A DNA stretch of 64,000 nt from Bacteroidia bacterium (lineage in GTDB: Bacteria > Bacteroidota > Bacteroidia > B-17B0 > Aurantibacillaceae): assembly GCA_014378485.1 (NCBI GenBank), contig JACMNO010000030.1, positions 53,007 to 117,006 of the forward strand, given 5' to 3'. The notes under the pieces are model-generated. The model made no database searches, was not told the DNA's origin, and saw nothing but the letters and a program-made list of their open reading frames with translations. The position numbers and the translations under genes were made by a program. Shown here piece after piece: positions 56,201 to 63,513 of this stretch (the stretch's first letter is position 1; each line of letters begins with the position of its first letter).

Positions 56201-57666
56201 TTGGGATCAGTTGAGGTAGTACGAGCCCATGGCAAACCAACCGTAATATAGTTTACTGCACCCGGTTGTAATTCAAAAGGCCCTGATGATTGCATAAAAC
56301 GTCTGTCGCCCGCAGTTCCTGATTCGTTCCAAGTACCGCAAGAACCAGTCCCGGTATATGTATCCGCAGGATAAACAAAATTAGTTGCTAAACTGCCACC
56401 GTAACCATTTCCTCCACAAGTAAAAGGAGTACCATCTCTCCAAAAGCCGGTCATATATTGGTAGTATTGTGTTGAGTTTTGAGGGTCAGTGGTTTGAATA
56501 GGAACACCTGCAAAAGAGTTATTGAAATAAAGGAATTTGGTCATTCCCATTTGTTCACCAGCTTCGTCAATTAAACCATCATTATCATCATCTATGAAAT
56601 TAGATCTATTAATCGGTCCCTGAAAGAAATCACAGCCTAATGCGGGGCAATAGGCTCCATAACCTGGTGTTCCAGAAGTAGTTTCATCATTAGCATCAGC
56701 ATTATAAATATATCCTAAGCCTCTTTTAACGTCGCAACCAATATAATCATCCCCGTAATATCCTAAATCGGCATCTGTCCATACTGTCATATAAGTATTT
56801 AGTAAGGCAAATGACGAACGGTTAATTAATTGATAATTATAAAATGTCATGTTATTAATTTCATCGGTTGTTTTAAAGGCGAATGCCTGAGCCCGAATTT
56901 CCATGCCAATTGCTTTACCACCGGTAGCAATGTGATTACTTCCGTTATCATTATATACCCACCATAAAGTTTCATCACCAAATACGCGGGCTTTACAAAC
57001 TCCTAAATTATCTTTTAATCCATTGTTGTAAACATCGTAGTAGGGGTAATCACCTTCATCAGGAGCATAACGGTTATCTCCGTTTACATCTACAAATGGG
57101 GCTAATAATTCTGCCTGGTTTAATGAAATATCACCATTTCCCGGCCAATCTCTGATATTGGGCGTAATTGCTCCGTCGGCCAAGACAAACGCATCAACTT
57201 CAGAACGTTTTAATTTAAAGATTTTATCGTATTTATTACAAATATCTGATGTAATAGAAGCATCCTGAGTGCTTAAAGGACCTGTCCAAAAATCGACACC
57301 ACTCTGACGATAAGTTTGAGCAGCTATTTTTAGCTGTCCGCCAATATCTAAACCACCGAACCATACGTTACCGGCAAAATTTGAGGACGCACCTTTAGAG
57401 CGGTCTTCAACCTTTGGGACGAGGTAATAAGCATTTCCACCACCAAATAAATCCCACCACATATCAGATCCGGAGAAAATGATTGTTCTGACATTATTAA
57501 CAGATAATTCGGCAGAAGATTGAGCCGGGCTGCATCCGGATAATACTCTTTCTGAAGAAGCCGTTCTGAAAACGTTTCCGTATTTTTCTTTCGCGTGCCC
57601 GGCCATAACAGTTAATGTTACGGCAGCAATCAGCAGGTGTTTGTTTAACTTAGTCATGATTTCCAT
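53203..57666 (-). CDS. Very large secreted protein with FlgD-like/T9SS-type C-terminus
   Basis: The 1487 residues start with a signal peptide (about 5-25, VMAGHAKE). The middle has no known catalytic domain that I recognise. Acidic loops such as FVDVNGDNRYAPDEGDYPYY and FIDDDNDGLIDEAGEQ look like calcium-binding EF/dockerin-type loops. The C-terminal ~110 residues (NPYYAYSAYEKSRID, then RCKIKIFTLNGTLVRTFDRD, GLYIIHIDVPDVGEK) match a FlgD-like Ig domain used for T9SS export in related proteins. It lies 18 bases after the TonB receptor and 25 before the PorV-like gene, so it is likely the exported or surface partner of that receptor. The alternative start three codons on (MTKLNKHLL) is equally good. 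Confidence 0.75.
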   Translation of the reverse strand: MEIMTKLNKHLLIAAVTLTVMAGHAKEKYGNVFRTASSERVLSGCSPAQSSAELSVNNVRTIIFSGSDMWWDLFGGGNAYYLVPKVEDRSKGASSNFAGNVWFGGLDIGGQLKIAAQTYRQSGVDFWTGPLSTQDASITSDICNKYDKIFKLKRSEVDAFVLADGAITPNIRDWPGNGDISLNQAELLAPFVDVNGDNRYAPDEGDYPYYDVYNNGLKDNLGVCKARVFGDETLWWVYNDNGSNHIATGGKAIGMEIRAQAFAFKTTDEINNMTFYNYQLINRSSFALLNTYMTVWTDADLGYYGDDYIGCDVKRGLGYIYNADANDETTSGTPGYGAYCPALGCDFFQGPINRSNFIDDDNDGLIDEAGEQMGMTKFLYFNNSFAGVPIQTTDPQNSTQYYQYMTGFWRDGTPFTCGGNGYGGSLATNFVYPADTYTGTGSCGTWNESGTAGDRRFMQSSGPFELQPGAVNYITVGLPWARTTSTDPKASIPLLKIADDKAQALFDNCFRVLGGPEAPDMTIQEMENELIIYFSNKPASNNYLNQYKELDVSIVVDPAQFPAANKFYEFEGFKVYQLKNNTIVQEELTDPSKAKLVFNCDIQNGVTRLVNYEYDASTGGDVPRVKVDQNDNSDKGIKSSFRFTRDEFSTDQAKKVINNKEYYFYCVAYGYNKYGEYKEDSPFTVPGVASSSGQKRPYLEGRKSKKAFGIPHNPAPEKDGSITNSLYGYGPKITREEGQGNGGNNLQMTQESENNILNSPTAKLKNITYENGRGPVIIKVVDPLNVPNSNFSLKLISRNYFYRSDTLQAASDSLLLRKYINDVINADPCKTAGSHTAMPYPTLTKKSNVYGQVNQDTATWVLKDLTSQKSYYPCKSIKVGEEYYFSELGLSVTIGGAKDIANIGSPFNTATDKLLKSDDIIGASMTFANSNETWLTGLADVDGPGAFNWIRSGTFTDGIAATSDYLINNASVGTNTVSADENQYFENILRGTWAPYALTAATKTLAPNVTTAAPAFSGLVNGVGVIAPVFDLRTLASVDIVFTKDKSKWTRCIVLEENDEAASIPTKAGKLETRRHTSVDKQGIALGAPGCNTSEASFDSLPGVPFLTGLSWFPGYAINLETGERLNIAFGEDSYQSDNNGDDMMWNPNHVVYKQTYNYSFGGRHYIYVFGNNRSGTKYQKGTTGTPFVPADLDGKLIGSGTYADFKDFAYTYKWAYQTAINGTTPYKNSSQVVLTNFWSDAMWVNIPLTIDPRYNFKNPADMPGDARASLRVKKAYRPSLGSHSRTIPSVFTQAGFVNSGSALNLNYCPAIQPIFPVASGANSNMRSSYDTVTNFVNNNYNLYTFNTSDIFTEINNADKRKSALDLINIVPNPYYAYSAYEKSRIDNVVRITNLPNRCKIKIFTLNGTLVRTFDRDVSGQEDINVFEDGSGFVKAKRLPFQDWDMKNQSGISVASGLYIIHIDVPDVGEKILKWFGVMRPLDLQSY

Positions 57667-57684
57667 AATAAATTCGTTTGATGA

Positions 57685-60600
57685 TTAAAAATCTAATAAT
57701 ACCCCTATTCTAAAAGTACGTGGTCGGCCGTAATTACTAGGGTTATTTGTATAAATACTGTATTGATCTGTAAAAGAAGTAGCCGTAGCAGGGTTATTCT
57801 TCACATATAATTGGCCTTGTGAGGAAGCTAAATAACCATCATCATCTGCATTACCAGTATAATTATACACGCCTAAAATATTTCTAGTATTTAATAAATT
57901 CAGTACTTGTATGTAAATATTCAAGTTAGCTGTTTTCTTGGTATCCCCATCTTTTTTTCCCCAGGATAATTCAATATTTTTATCAATTCTTAAATCTGTT
58001 CTAAACTGCCAAGGCTTGTAAGAGCCGTTGATAGAACCATTGATTTGACCTTTACTGGATTGCCCAGTACCCGCATCAATAGGAGTAGCTGCTACATTTC
58101 TTGTGTAAGGAGTACCTGAGCCAATACGGAAGATAAGGTTAGCTCCAACATTTTGGAAAACCTGAACGGTTTGCACTGCATCTTTTTTCTTACGGTTAAA
58201 TTGTGGACCCTTATAGTCTTTTCCTTCGCCAAAACGGTAATCAAAATTTAAGGTGATTGTATGACGCTGATCATAATCCAATGGTAAAGTAATTCTCAAA
58301 TTAGGTTGATCTGAATTTGCTAAATTTGCTCCTGAATTAGCATTAGAACCTGATCCTTCAGCAAACTGGAGGGTATAATTCGCAGTTAAAGAAATTCCAC
58401 CGGATCTACGTAAATCAAATTCTGCACTTAAACCCTTAACCGTTCCAAAATCCTTATTAGCATAGGTCTGGTATGTTTTAGGATATGCATTTGAAAGAGA
58501 TACCAATGTAATTTGATTTCTTAATTCACGGTAGAATGCTGTAATTTTTAATGATGCATTTTTCTTTTGATTTAAAACCTGCTGATAACCTACTTCATAA
58601 TCAATAGTTTTTTCAGGTTTTAAATTTGAGTTCGTGATAAAAGGATTACTTGAAGTTGATCCGATAAAATAATAATCTTTTGGATCAAAACGCATTAACC
58701 CATCAGAAGGACGCTGTGTTAACACATCATAATGTGCTGTAAAACTTGCAATGTCGGAGATAGGAAAAGAGAAAGCTACACGGGGCATCACATTGATTTG
58801 TGGTTTATAATCTCTAAATGCAGCAGTACTGAATGCATTTTTGTCTGCAAAACCAGCATCTTTTAACCAAGGCGTTAATTTGCCATCCACTGCAAGACTT
58901 TTCGGATCAGACACTTCTTTTCCTTCAAAATTATACCAAGTTGTTGTCTGTGTTTTTTCATCCGTGTGGCGGTAACCTACTACTTTTGGATTATCGAGTT
59001 TCGCATTATCAACATATACTATATAATCTCCCTTAATATTTTCGGGTTTACCTTCAGATTTTTCACCGGCATTATAAGCTTCATGAAATAAATAGGGATC
59101 CTTTAGTACCTTTTGGTTCGCATCAAAACGATCTACGCGCAAGCCTACGTTAAACTTAAGATCTTTAAAATCGAATTTATCTTGAATATAACCCGCAACA
59201 TAAATTGGTTTATATGCACCAACATGTAACGTTTTATTTCCTTTATCATCTTTATCATTTAAGAACTTATCGAGGTTAGTAGAATTTTTATCTTTATTTC
59301 CTAAATAATCATATCCATAATAATCAACTAATGAATTCTGGCCACTTTGAAGCAAATCCTGAGCACTAAACATATCCAAAGTTAAATCGTCTGGAGAAAA
59401 AGCATCTGAATTAATAAGTGTTTGGTTACTGGCCGATAAACCCAATGCTGACCTTAACGACTTATCGATTTGAGTTTGATTCTCTGAATTATAAATATAA
59501 CGGTGATAGCGCTTTTCCAGTTCTCCATTTTGGCCTGGAATAATAATTGAATTAGCCGCGGTGGTATCTAAAGATTGTAAGTGAATATTGCTCAAATCTC
59601 TCATTCGTTGCCACAATGTTGCTGCAGTTACTGAATAACCACTCTGATTACGCTGATCATATTCCACACCTACCATAATGGCATGGTTTTTAAAATCAGC
59701 CGAAAAACTCGAAGCAAACCTTAATTGCGTTGATTCGCTTATAAAATAGCTAGGGTATTGACGGCCTGTTGCGAAAAATAAACTATTGATGCTTTGTGGT
59801 CTGTCTCCATTTACAAAAGCATTACTTGATTGAGCATCCTGTATTGTTGGAAGTGTACCGAAAAAATTAAATACCTGAGATGAATAATTAGCAGTTGCTG
59901 GATTTAAGTCACTTCTTTCGTATGAAACAGGGCCTTTTTTTGGTCCTTGGTAATCCATATAATACTTTAAATTAACTTCATCAAACTTAAGCTGGTAATT
60001 TGAGGTAGTATCCACAGAATAGTTATATTTTCCCTGGTATCCGTAATTAAAGATCTTGTCTTTATGTGTATCGTCCTGTGTTTTTGATTTTGCCTTTTCA
60101 TAACTCGCTAAAAAAGTAAAATAAGCATTAGAAATCAAAGATTGGGCTTTCTCTTTTTCAGCCCCTGTTTGGTTAGTACCAAACTTCTGGTTAATTCGGG
60201 CGTAAGTTCTCCAAGTTGTATTGATAGTTTGAGGATTATTTTGAGAGTTAAACAAAGAATAATTATAAATATAATCATGTCGGTTGCCATAATCCAAAGC
60301 ACCACCAATGGTTAAATTCGTATTTGGCGCCACTTTAAAATCTATTTTACCGTTTAGTTGCAATGCACGACTTGCGGCATTTTGACGCACAGCTGTTTGA
60401 GTCATATCACTTTTAGTTACATAATCCAGTTCACGATAAAAAACATCTTTTGAACCAACTGTAACTAATCTTAAAGGATTTTTATCTAACTCTGCTGCTT
60501 TAGCATCATTCAGTTTCCACACTTTCACGTAAGAAGGGTCAGGATCCTTTTCGTAAGTACCTTGACCTGATAAGAAAAATCCGATAATTGGTTTCTTTTG

Positions 60601-61413
60601 ACCTGTTGAATCTCTTTTTTGTAAAATTGGTCCGCCAATTGAGAAACCTAAGGAATTGTAGCCATATTTATCAGTTAACTGAGAAGAGATTAATTCTATT
60701 CCTCCAAAAAACTTACTTTGAGGACCACGGGTTGTTACTGAGATAATACCTGAAGTAGCATCACCATATTGAGCAGGTACACCACCAGTAATCACATTAA
60801 TTTGTTCAACACCTTGCTGAGGAACGCCGGAAGCGCCACCACCCAAAACTTTTACACCATCCACAAAATAAATCGTTGAAGACGAACGCCCGCCACGAAC
60901 ATTCAGAGCAGCACCTTCATCTGCCTGATAAACACCTGCTGTGGTTGCTGCTACCGAGTTAATATTTTTAGTAGCCATGTTTTGGTATTCTTCTCTTGTT
61001 ACAGTACCACCTGATTTCATATCACCATCAATTAATGGCTCCTGGTAATCAACAACAACAACCTCATCAAGTCTTACACCTTCACCATTTGATAATTCAA
61101 TGGTTACGTAAGCTGTCTTTGACTCTCCAACAACGATTCCTTTAATTTCCTGAGCCTGATACCCAACGTAAACGCCTTTTACATCATATTTACCCGGTGC
61201 TAATGGCTTTATCATTGCATAACCATCCATATCGGTGGTTCCAACGCCAACCTGTACGCCACCTTGGTAAGCTACAACATTCGCAAAGGGAATGGTTTCG
61301 CCATTTGTTTTATCTTTTAATAGAACTTTGATGGCTCCGCCTGTGTTTTGGGCTATAAGCGAGGTACCAGCTAATAAAAGTGTTACGATTGAAAAGTAAA
61401 TTTTTCTTAACAT
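57685..61413 (-). CDS. TonB-dependent receptor with carboxypeptidase-regulatory-like N-terminal domain
   Basis: The 1242 residues start with a signal peptide (about 1-21). A CarboxypepD_reg-like beta-sandwich follows (about 25-110, TNGETIPFANVVAYQGG, LAPGKYDVKGVYVGYQAQE), then a plug domain (about 125-240, VRGGRSSSTIYFVDGVKV, ITGGVPAQYGDATSGIISV). A 22-strand-type barrel runs to the C-terminus (RPRTFRIGVLLDF, aromatic-ended). It takes up a large or scarce substrate through the outer membrane by TonB-ExbBD energy. There is no SusD next to it, and the partners are the 1487-aa protein and the PorV-like protein, so it is not a typical glycan SusC system. The substrate is unknown. Confidence 0.9.
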   Translation of the reverse strand: MLRKIYFSIVTLLLAGTSLIAQNTGGAIKVLLKDKTNGETIPFANVVAYQGGVQVGVGTTDMDGYAMIKPLAPGKYDVKGVYVGYQAQEIKGIVVGESKTAYVTIELSNGEGVRLDEVVVVDYQEPLIDGDMKSGGTVTREEYQNMATKNINSVAATTAGVYQADEGAALNVRGGRSSSTIYFVDGVKVLGGGASGVPQQGVEQINVITGGVPAQYGDATSGIISVTTRGPQSKFFGGIELISSQLTDKYGYNSLGFSIGGPILQKRDSTGQKKPIIGFFLSGQGTYEKDPDPSYVKVWKLNDAKAAELDKNPLRLVTVGSKDVFYRELDYVTKSDMTQTAVRQNAASRALQLNGKIDFKVAPNTNLTIGGALDYGNRHDYIYNYSLFNSQNNPQTINTTWRTYARINQKFGTNQTGAEKEKAQSLISNAYFTFLASYEKAKSKTQDDTHKDKIFNYGYQGKYNYSVDTTSNYQLKFDEVNLKYYMDYQGPKKGPVSYERSDLNPATANYSSQVFNFFGTLPTIQDAQSSNAFVNGDRPQSINSLFFATGRQYPSYFISESTQLRFASSFSADFKNHAIMVGVEYDQRNQSGYSVTAATLWQRMRDLSNIHLQSLDTTAANSIIIPGQNGELEKRYHRYIYNSENQTQIDKSLRSALGLSASNQTLINSDAFSPDDLTLDMFSAQDLLQSGQNSLVDYYGYDYLGNKDKNSTNLDKFLNDKDDKGNKTLHVGAYKPIYVAGYIQDKFDFKDLKFNVGLRVDRFDANQKVLKDPYLFHEAYNAGEKSEGKPENIKGDYIVYVDNAKLDNPKVVGYRHTDEKTQTTTWYNFEGKEVSDPKSLAVDGKLTPWLKDAGFADKNAFSTAAFRDYKPQINVMPRVAFSFPISDIASFTAHYDVLTQRPSDGLMRFDPKDYYFIGSTSSNPFITNSNLKPEKTIDYEVGYQQVLNQKKNASLKITAFYRELRNQITLVSLSNAYPKTYQTYANKDFGTVKGLSAEFDLRRSGGISLTANYTLQFAEGSGSNANSGANLANSDQPNLRITLPLDYDQRHTITLNFDYRFGEGKDYKGPQFNRKKKDAVQTVQVFQNVGANLIFRIGSGTPYTRNVAATPIDAGTGQSSKGQINGSINGSYKPWQFRTDLRIDKNIELSWGKKDGDTKKTANLNIYIQVLNLLNTRNILGVYNYTGNADDDGYLASSQGQLYVKNNPATATSFTDQYSIYTNNPSNYGRPRTFRIGVLLDF

Positions 61414-61746
61414 ATTGATAGTTTTTTAATTACGTTCTGTTTGTACGAGCCGATAAATATATAAATGAAAGGCAACTAGTGCAAATTTTTCTCTGTGATT
61501 TTTGTAATATTCTGATTATGTGGTTGTTATTTTCCAATTTTTTTGTGTTAAAGGGTATTAAAACTTAACAAGAATTAACACAATATTACGAAAGTGTTTT
61601 CTTTAATTGTAAATGCTTTGGCAAATGGTGGCAATAAATTGATAAGTGGTGGGTTTTTTGAAATAAGTGGTAAAATAAGTTACAGATTTGCAGATTGAAA
61701 AATTGCAGATTAAAGATTACAAGTACAAATTAAACCAAAGATGCTT
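61414..61746 (-). other. 333-bp intergenic region upstream of the TonB-receptor operon
   Basis: There is no gene on either strand. It holds the promoter candidate at 61454-61485 and, near 61688-61711, two direct copies of TTGCAGATT 15 bases apart in an AT-rich stretch. I see no hairpin, riboswitch or operator that I can name. Confidence 0.6.
61454..61485 (-). promoter_or_regulatory. Candidate promoter for the TonB-receptor operon
   Basis: On the minus strand TTTG (61485-61482, -33 consensus) and TATATTTA (61461-61454, -7 consensus TAnnTTTG with one mismatch) are separated by 20 bases. The -7 element lies 41 bases before the receptor start. The same TATATTTA sequence appears in the candidate promoter at 7329-7336. 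Confidence 0.45.
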
Positions 61747-62121
61747 TTATTGCTGCACTTTTGATGTCTTTTCTTTAGGTTGTTTGGAAGACTTGCCTTT
61801 CTTTTTTTGAAATAGACGTTGGAAAAAAGGTTCGCGCTGGTGTGTATTATTGCGAATTGCTTTTCCCTTATTTTTTTTCATTCGTTTACGAACTTCCTTT
61901 GTTTGAATTCGTTTATGATGATTGCGGATCTTTTTCTCTTCAGCGCGTTTATTTCTCCTGTCTTCTTTCCACTTTTTTTTGTCTGCCTTACGCAGTTTTC
62001 TTTTGCTTTTAATGGATTGATCTTTTTTTGGAGGATCAGATTTACCGCCGCCATCTTGCGATATACAAGTGTTTTGAAGAAAAACAAGCAAAATAAATGA
62101 AAAAATTATTCTTAAAAACAT
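61747..62121 (-). CDS. Small, extremely basic exported protein of unknown function
   Basis: The 124 residues have a clear signal peptide (about 1-22, CISQ end). The remainder is dominated by Lys/Arg and Asn/Gln (KRKLRKADKKKWKEDRRN, KRMKKNKGKAIRNN). No fold or motif is recognised. It has the character of a nucleic-acid- or polyanion-binding periplasmic or surface protein, or a coding sequence under weak constraint. Support comes from the signal peptide, a single long frame and upstream position relative to the deaminase gene (46-base gap). I cannot say what it does. Confidence 0.55.
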   Translation of the reverse strand: MFLRIIFSFILLVFLQNTCISQDGGGKSDPPKKDQSIKSKRKLRKADKKKWKEDRRNKRAEEKKIRNHHKRIQTKEVRKRMKKNKGKAIRNNTHQREPFFQRLFQKKKGKSSKQPKEKTSKVQQ

Positions 62122-62167
62122 AATTACTGATCTACTATTTAATATAACGTTTTAAGGATTGCCTAAA

Positions 62168-62617
62168 TTACTTGTAATGCACTACTTCAACACCAAATTT
62201 TCTCAAAAAATCCACTCCTTCATCGCTGGCTATTTTTTTATACTCTGCGTAACTATTTTTATAAAATACCTTTTTGATGCCGGTTGTAAAAATAACCCTA
62301 GCACAGGCAATACAGGGCGATAAAGTTACGTAAAGTGTGGTTCCTTCGATAGACATGTTATTTTTAACAGCATAAAGTATGGCGTTCTGCTCTGCATGTA
62401 ATGCTAATGAACAACTTCCTTTACTGTCGCGCGCGCAGCCATCCTCAGGCCATTCCTGGTCGCAATTATGGGTGCCGGCTGGTGGCCCATTGTACCCGAT
62501 AGAAACTATACGGGTATCTTTCGTCAAAACTGCTCCGACCTGTGCTTTTACACAATGTGAACGTAAAGCCAGCTTTTCGGCTAACTCCATGTATATTTCT
62601 TCGTAACTCGGCTTCAT
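62168..62617 (-). CDS. dCMP deaminase (cytidine/deoxycytidylate deaminase family)
   Basis: This zinc enzyme converts dCMP to dUMP for dTTP synthesis. The 149 residues have the zinc ligand and catalytic pair His74 and Glu76 (LHAEQNAI), with Cys102 and Cys105 (SPCIACAR). KAQVGAVLTKDTRIVSIGYN and GAHNCDQE-like THNCDQEWPEDGC are typical of the dCMP subgroup (ComEB-like), including an additional cysteine cluster. The start ATG at 62617 gives MKPSYEEIYMELAEKLALRS, the standard N-terminus. Upstream lies the nested inverted-repeat element. Confidence 0.92.
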   Translation of the reverse strand: MKPSYEEIYMELAEKLALRSHCVKAQVGAVLTKDTRIVSIGYNGPPAGTHNCDQEWPEDGCARDSKGSCSLALHAEQNAILYAVKNNMSIEGTTLYVTLSPCIACARVIFTTGIKKVFYKNSYAEYKKIASDEGVDFLRKFGVEVVHYK

Positions 62618-62694
62618 CTTGTTCTATTATTTTGTAAATATCTTAATTTTAAGGGATATTAAGCTTTCATTTTTAATGTTTTGATTGTTTTTAC

Positions 62695-63054
62695 GGGCGT
62701 GCCCCTGCAAAGATGCACGCAGGGTCAGGCTTTTGTTACAATCTTTTTGCAAGAGGCAGACAAAAAGGATTTTCACGTCAATCCTTCACGCAGGTTAATT
62801 TTGAGCTTGTGTTTAATTTCAAATTACATTTAAAAGCCTAAATACTGTCACTTCACGCTTTTTCTCTTACTCGTGCCGCGTGATCAAAAAAAGGCTTTCC
62901 GCTTGCATCCCTTACGCATTATAAATCAGAGGATAAACTTTAGTGTTTTGAATAAACTGCGTGAAGGATAGAACGAAAATCCTCTGCAAAGCGGCAGCGG
63001 TGCAGAGATTGCAGTGATAGCCTGACGGCGGTGCCTTTTTGCGCCGGCACGCCC
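62695..63054. repeat. ~360-bp nested inverted-repeat element
   Basis: GGGCGTGCC (62695-62703) is the exact inverse of GGCACGCCC (63046-63054). Inside, AGGATTTTC (62766-62774) pairs with GAAAATCCT (62975-62983) and TCCTTCACGCAG (62782-62793) with CTGCGTGAAGGA (62957-62968), in nested order. Small hairpins sit at both ends: CCCTGC/GCAGGG (62703-62724) and GTGCC/GGCAC (63031-63050). There is no open frame of note. The plan suggests one large folded DNA or RNA structure, possibly a miniature mobile element. Confidence 0.7.
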
Positions 63055-63071
63055 AAAAAAAGAAATAAAAA

Positions 63072-63098
63072 AAGGCAGAGAAACATGTTCTTTGCCTT
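63072..63098 (-). terminator. Probable typA terminator beyond the tandem repeat
   Basis: AAGGCA (63072-63077) and an inner AGAA pair with TTCT and TGCCTT (to 63098). On the minus strand the stem is followed by TTTTTTTATTTC. It is the first terminator-like hairpin after typA, ~410 bases past the stop. Confidence 0.6.
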
Positions 63099-63123
63099 AG
63101 ACTATTGTGACTCTTTTGCGCCC

Positions 63124-63500
63124 GCTTCGACTCCGCTCAGCTCGACAAACTTCGATATTGTCTGCACTTCGACTCCGCTCAGTGTGACAGGCTTAGACTC
63201 CGCTCAGTGTGACAAACTACGATGTTGTCTGCACTTCGACTCCGCTCAGTGTGACAAACTCCGCTCAGTGTGACAAACTTCGATGTTGTCTGCACTTCGA
63301 CTCCGCTCAGTGTGACAAACTTCGACTTCGCTCAGTGTGACAGGCTTAGATATTGTCTGCACTTCGACTCCGCTCAGTGTGACAAACTACGATATTGTCT
63401 GCACTTCGACTCCGCTCAGTGTGACAAACTTCGACTCCGCTCAGTGTGACAAACTCCGCTCAGTGTGACACGCTTCGACTCCGCTCAGTGTGACAAACTT
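63124..63500. repeat. Tandem array of ~12 hairpin-repeat units
   Basis: The unit core TCGACTCCGCTCAGTGTGAC recurs about twelve times, in full or truncated form. Five copies include the longer leader GAT(A/G)TTGTCTGCACT. In those, CACT and AGTG flank the core and can pair, with TGACA following. Direct, head-to-tail, with small variations (CTTCGCTCAG, truncated AACTCCGCTCAG). It is not a CRISPR: no unique spacers of constant length. It lies in the 3' flank of typA. Confidence 0.85.
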
Positions 63501-63513
63501 AGGAGAAAGTATG

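Noticed and set aside
53203..57666. Possible frameshift in the 1487-aa gene because of a second frame at 55422-55670
   Set aside because: The main frame is uninterrupted from signal peptide to C-terminal domain; the other frame is a shadow.
63031..63273. Open frame of 80 codons across the end of the inverted-repeat element and the tandem array
   Set aside because: It is the translation of repeat units (SAQCDKL-like periodicity), with no start context or homology; not a gene.
63124..63500. Possible CRISPR array
   Set aside because: The units are directly adjacent or separated by repeat-derived text, with no unique spacers of constant length and no cas genes nearby.
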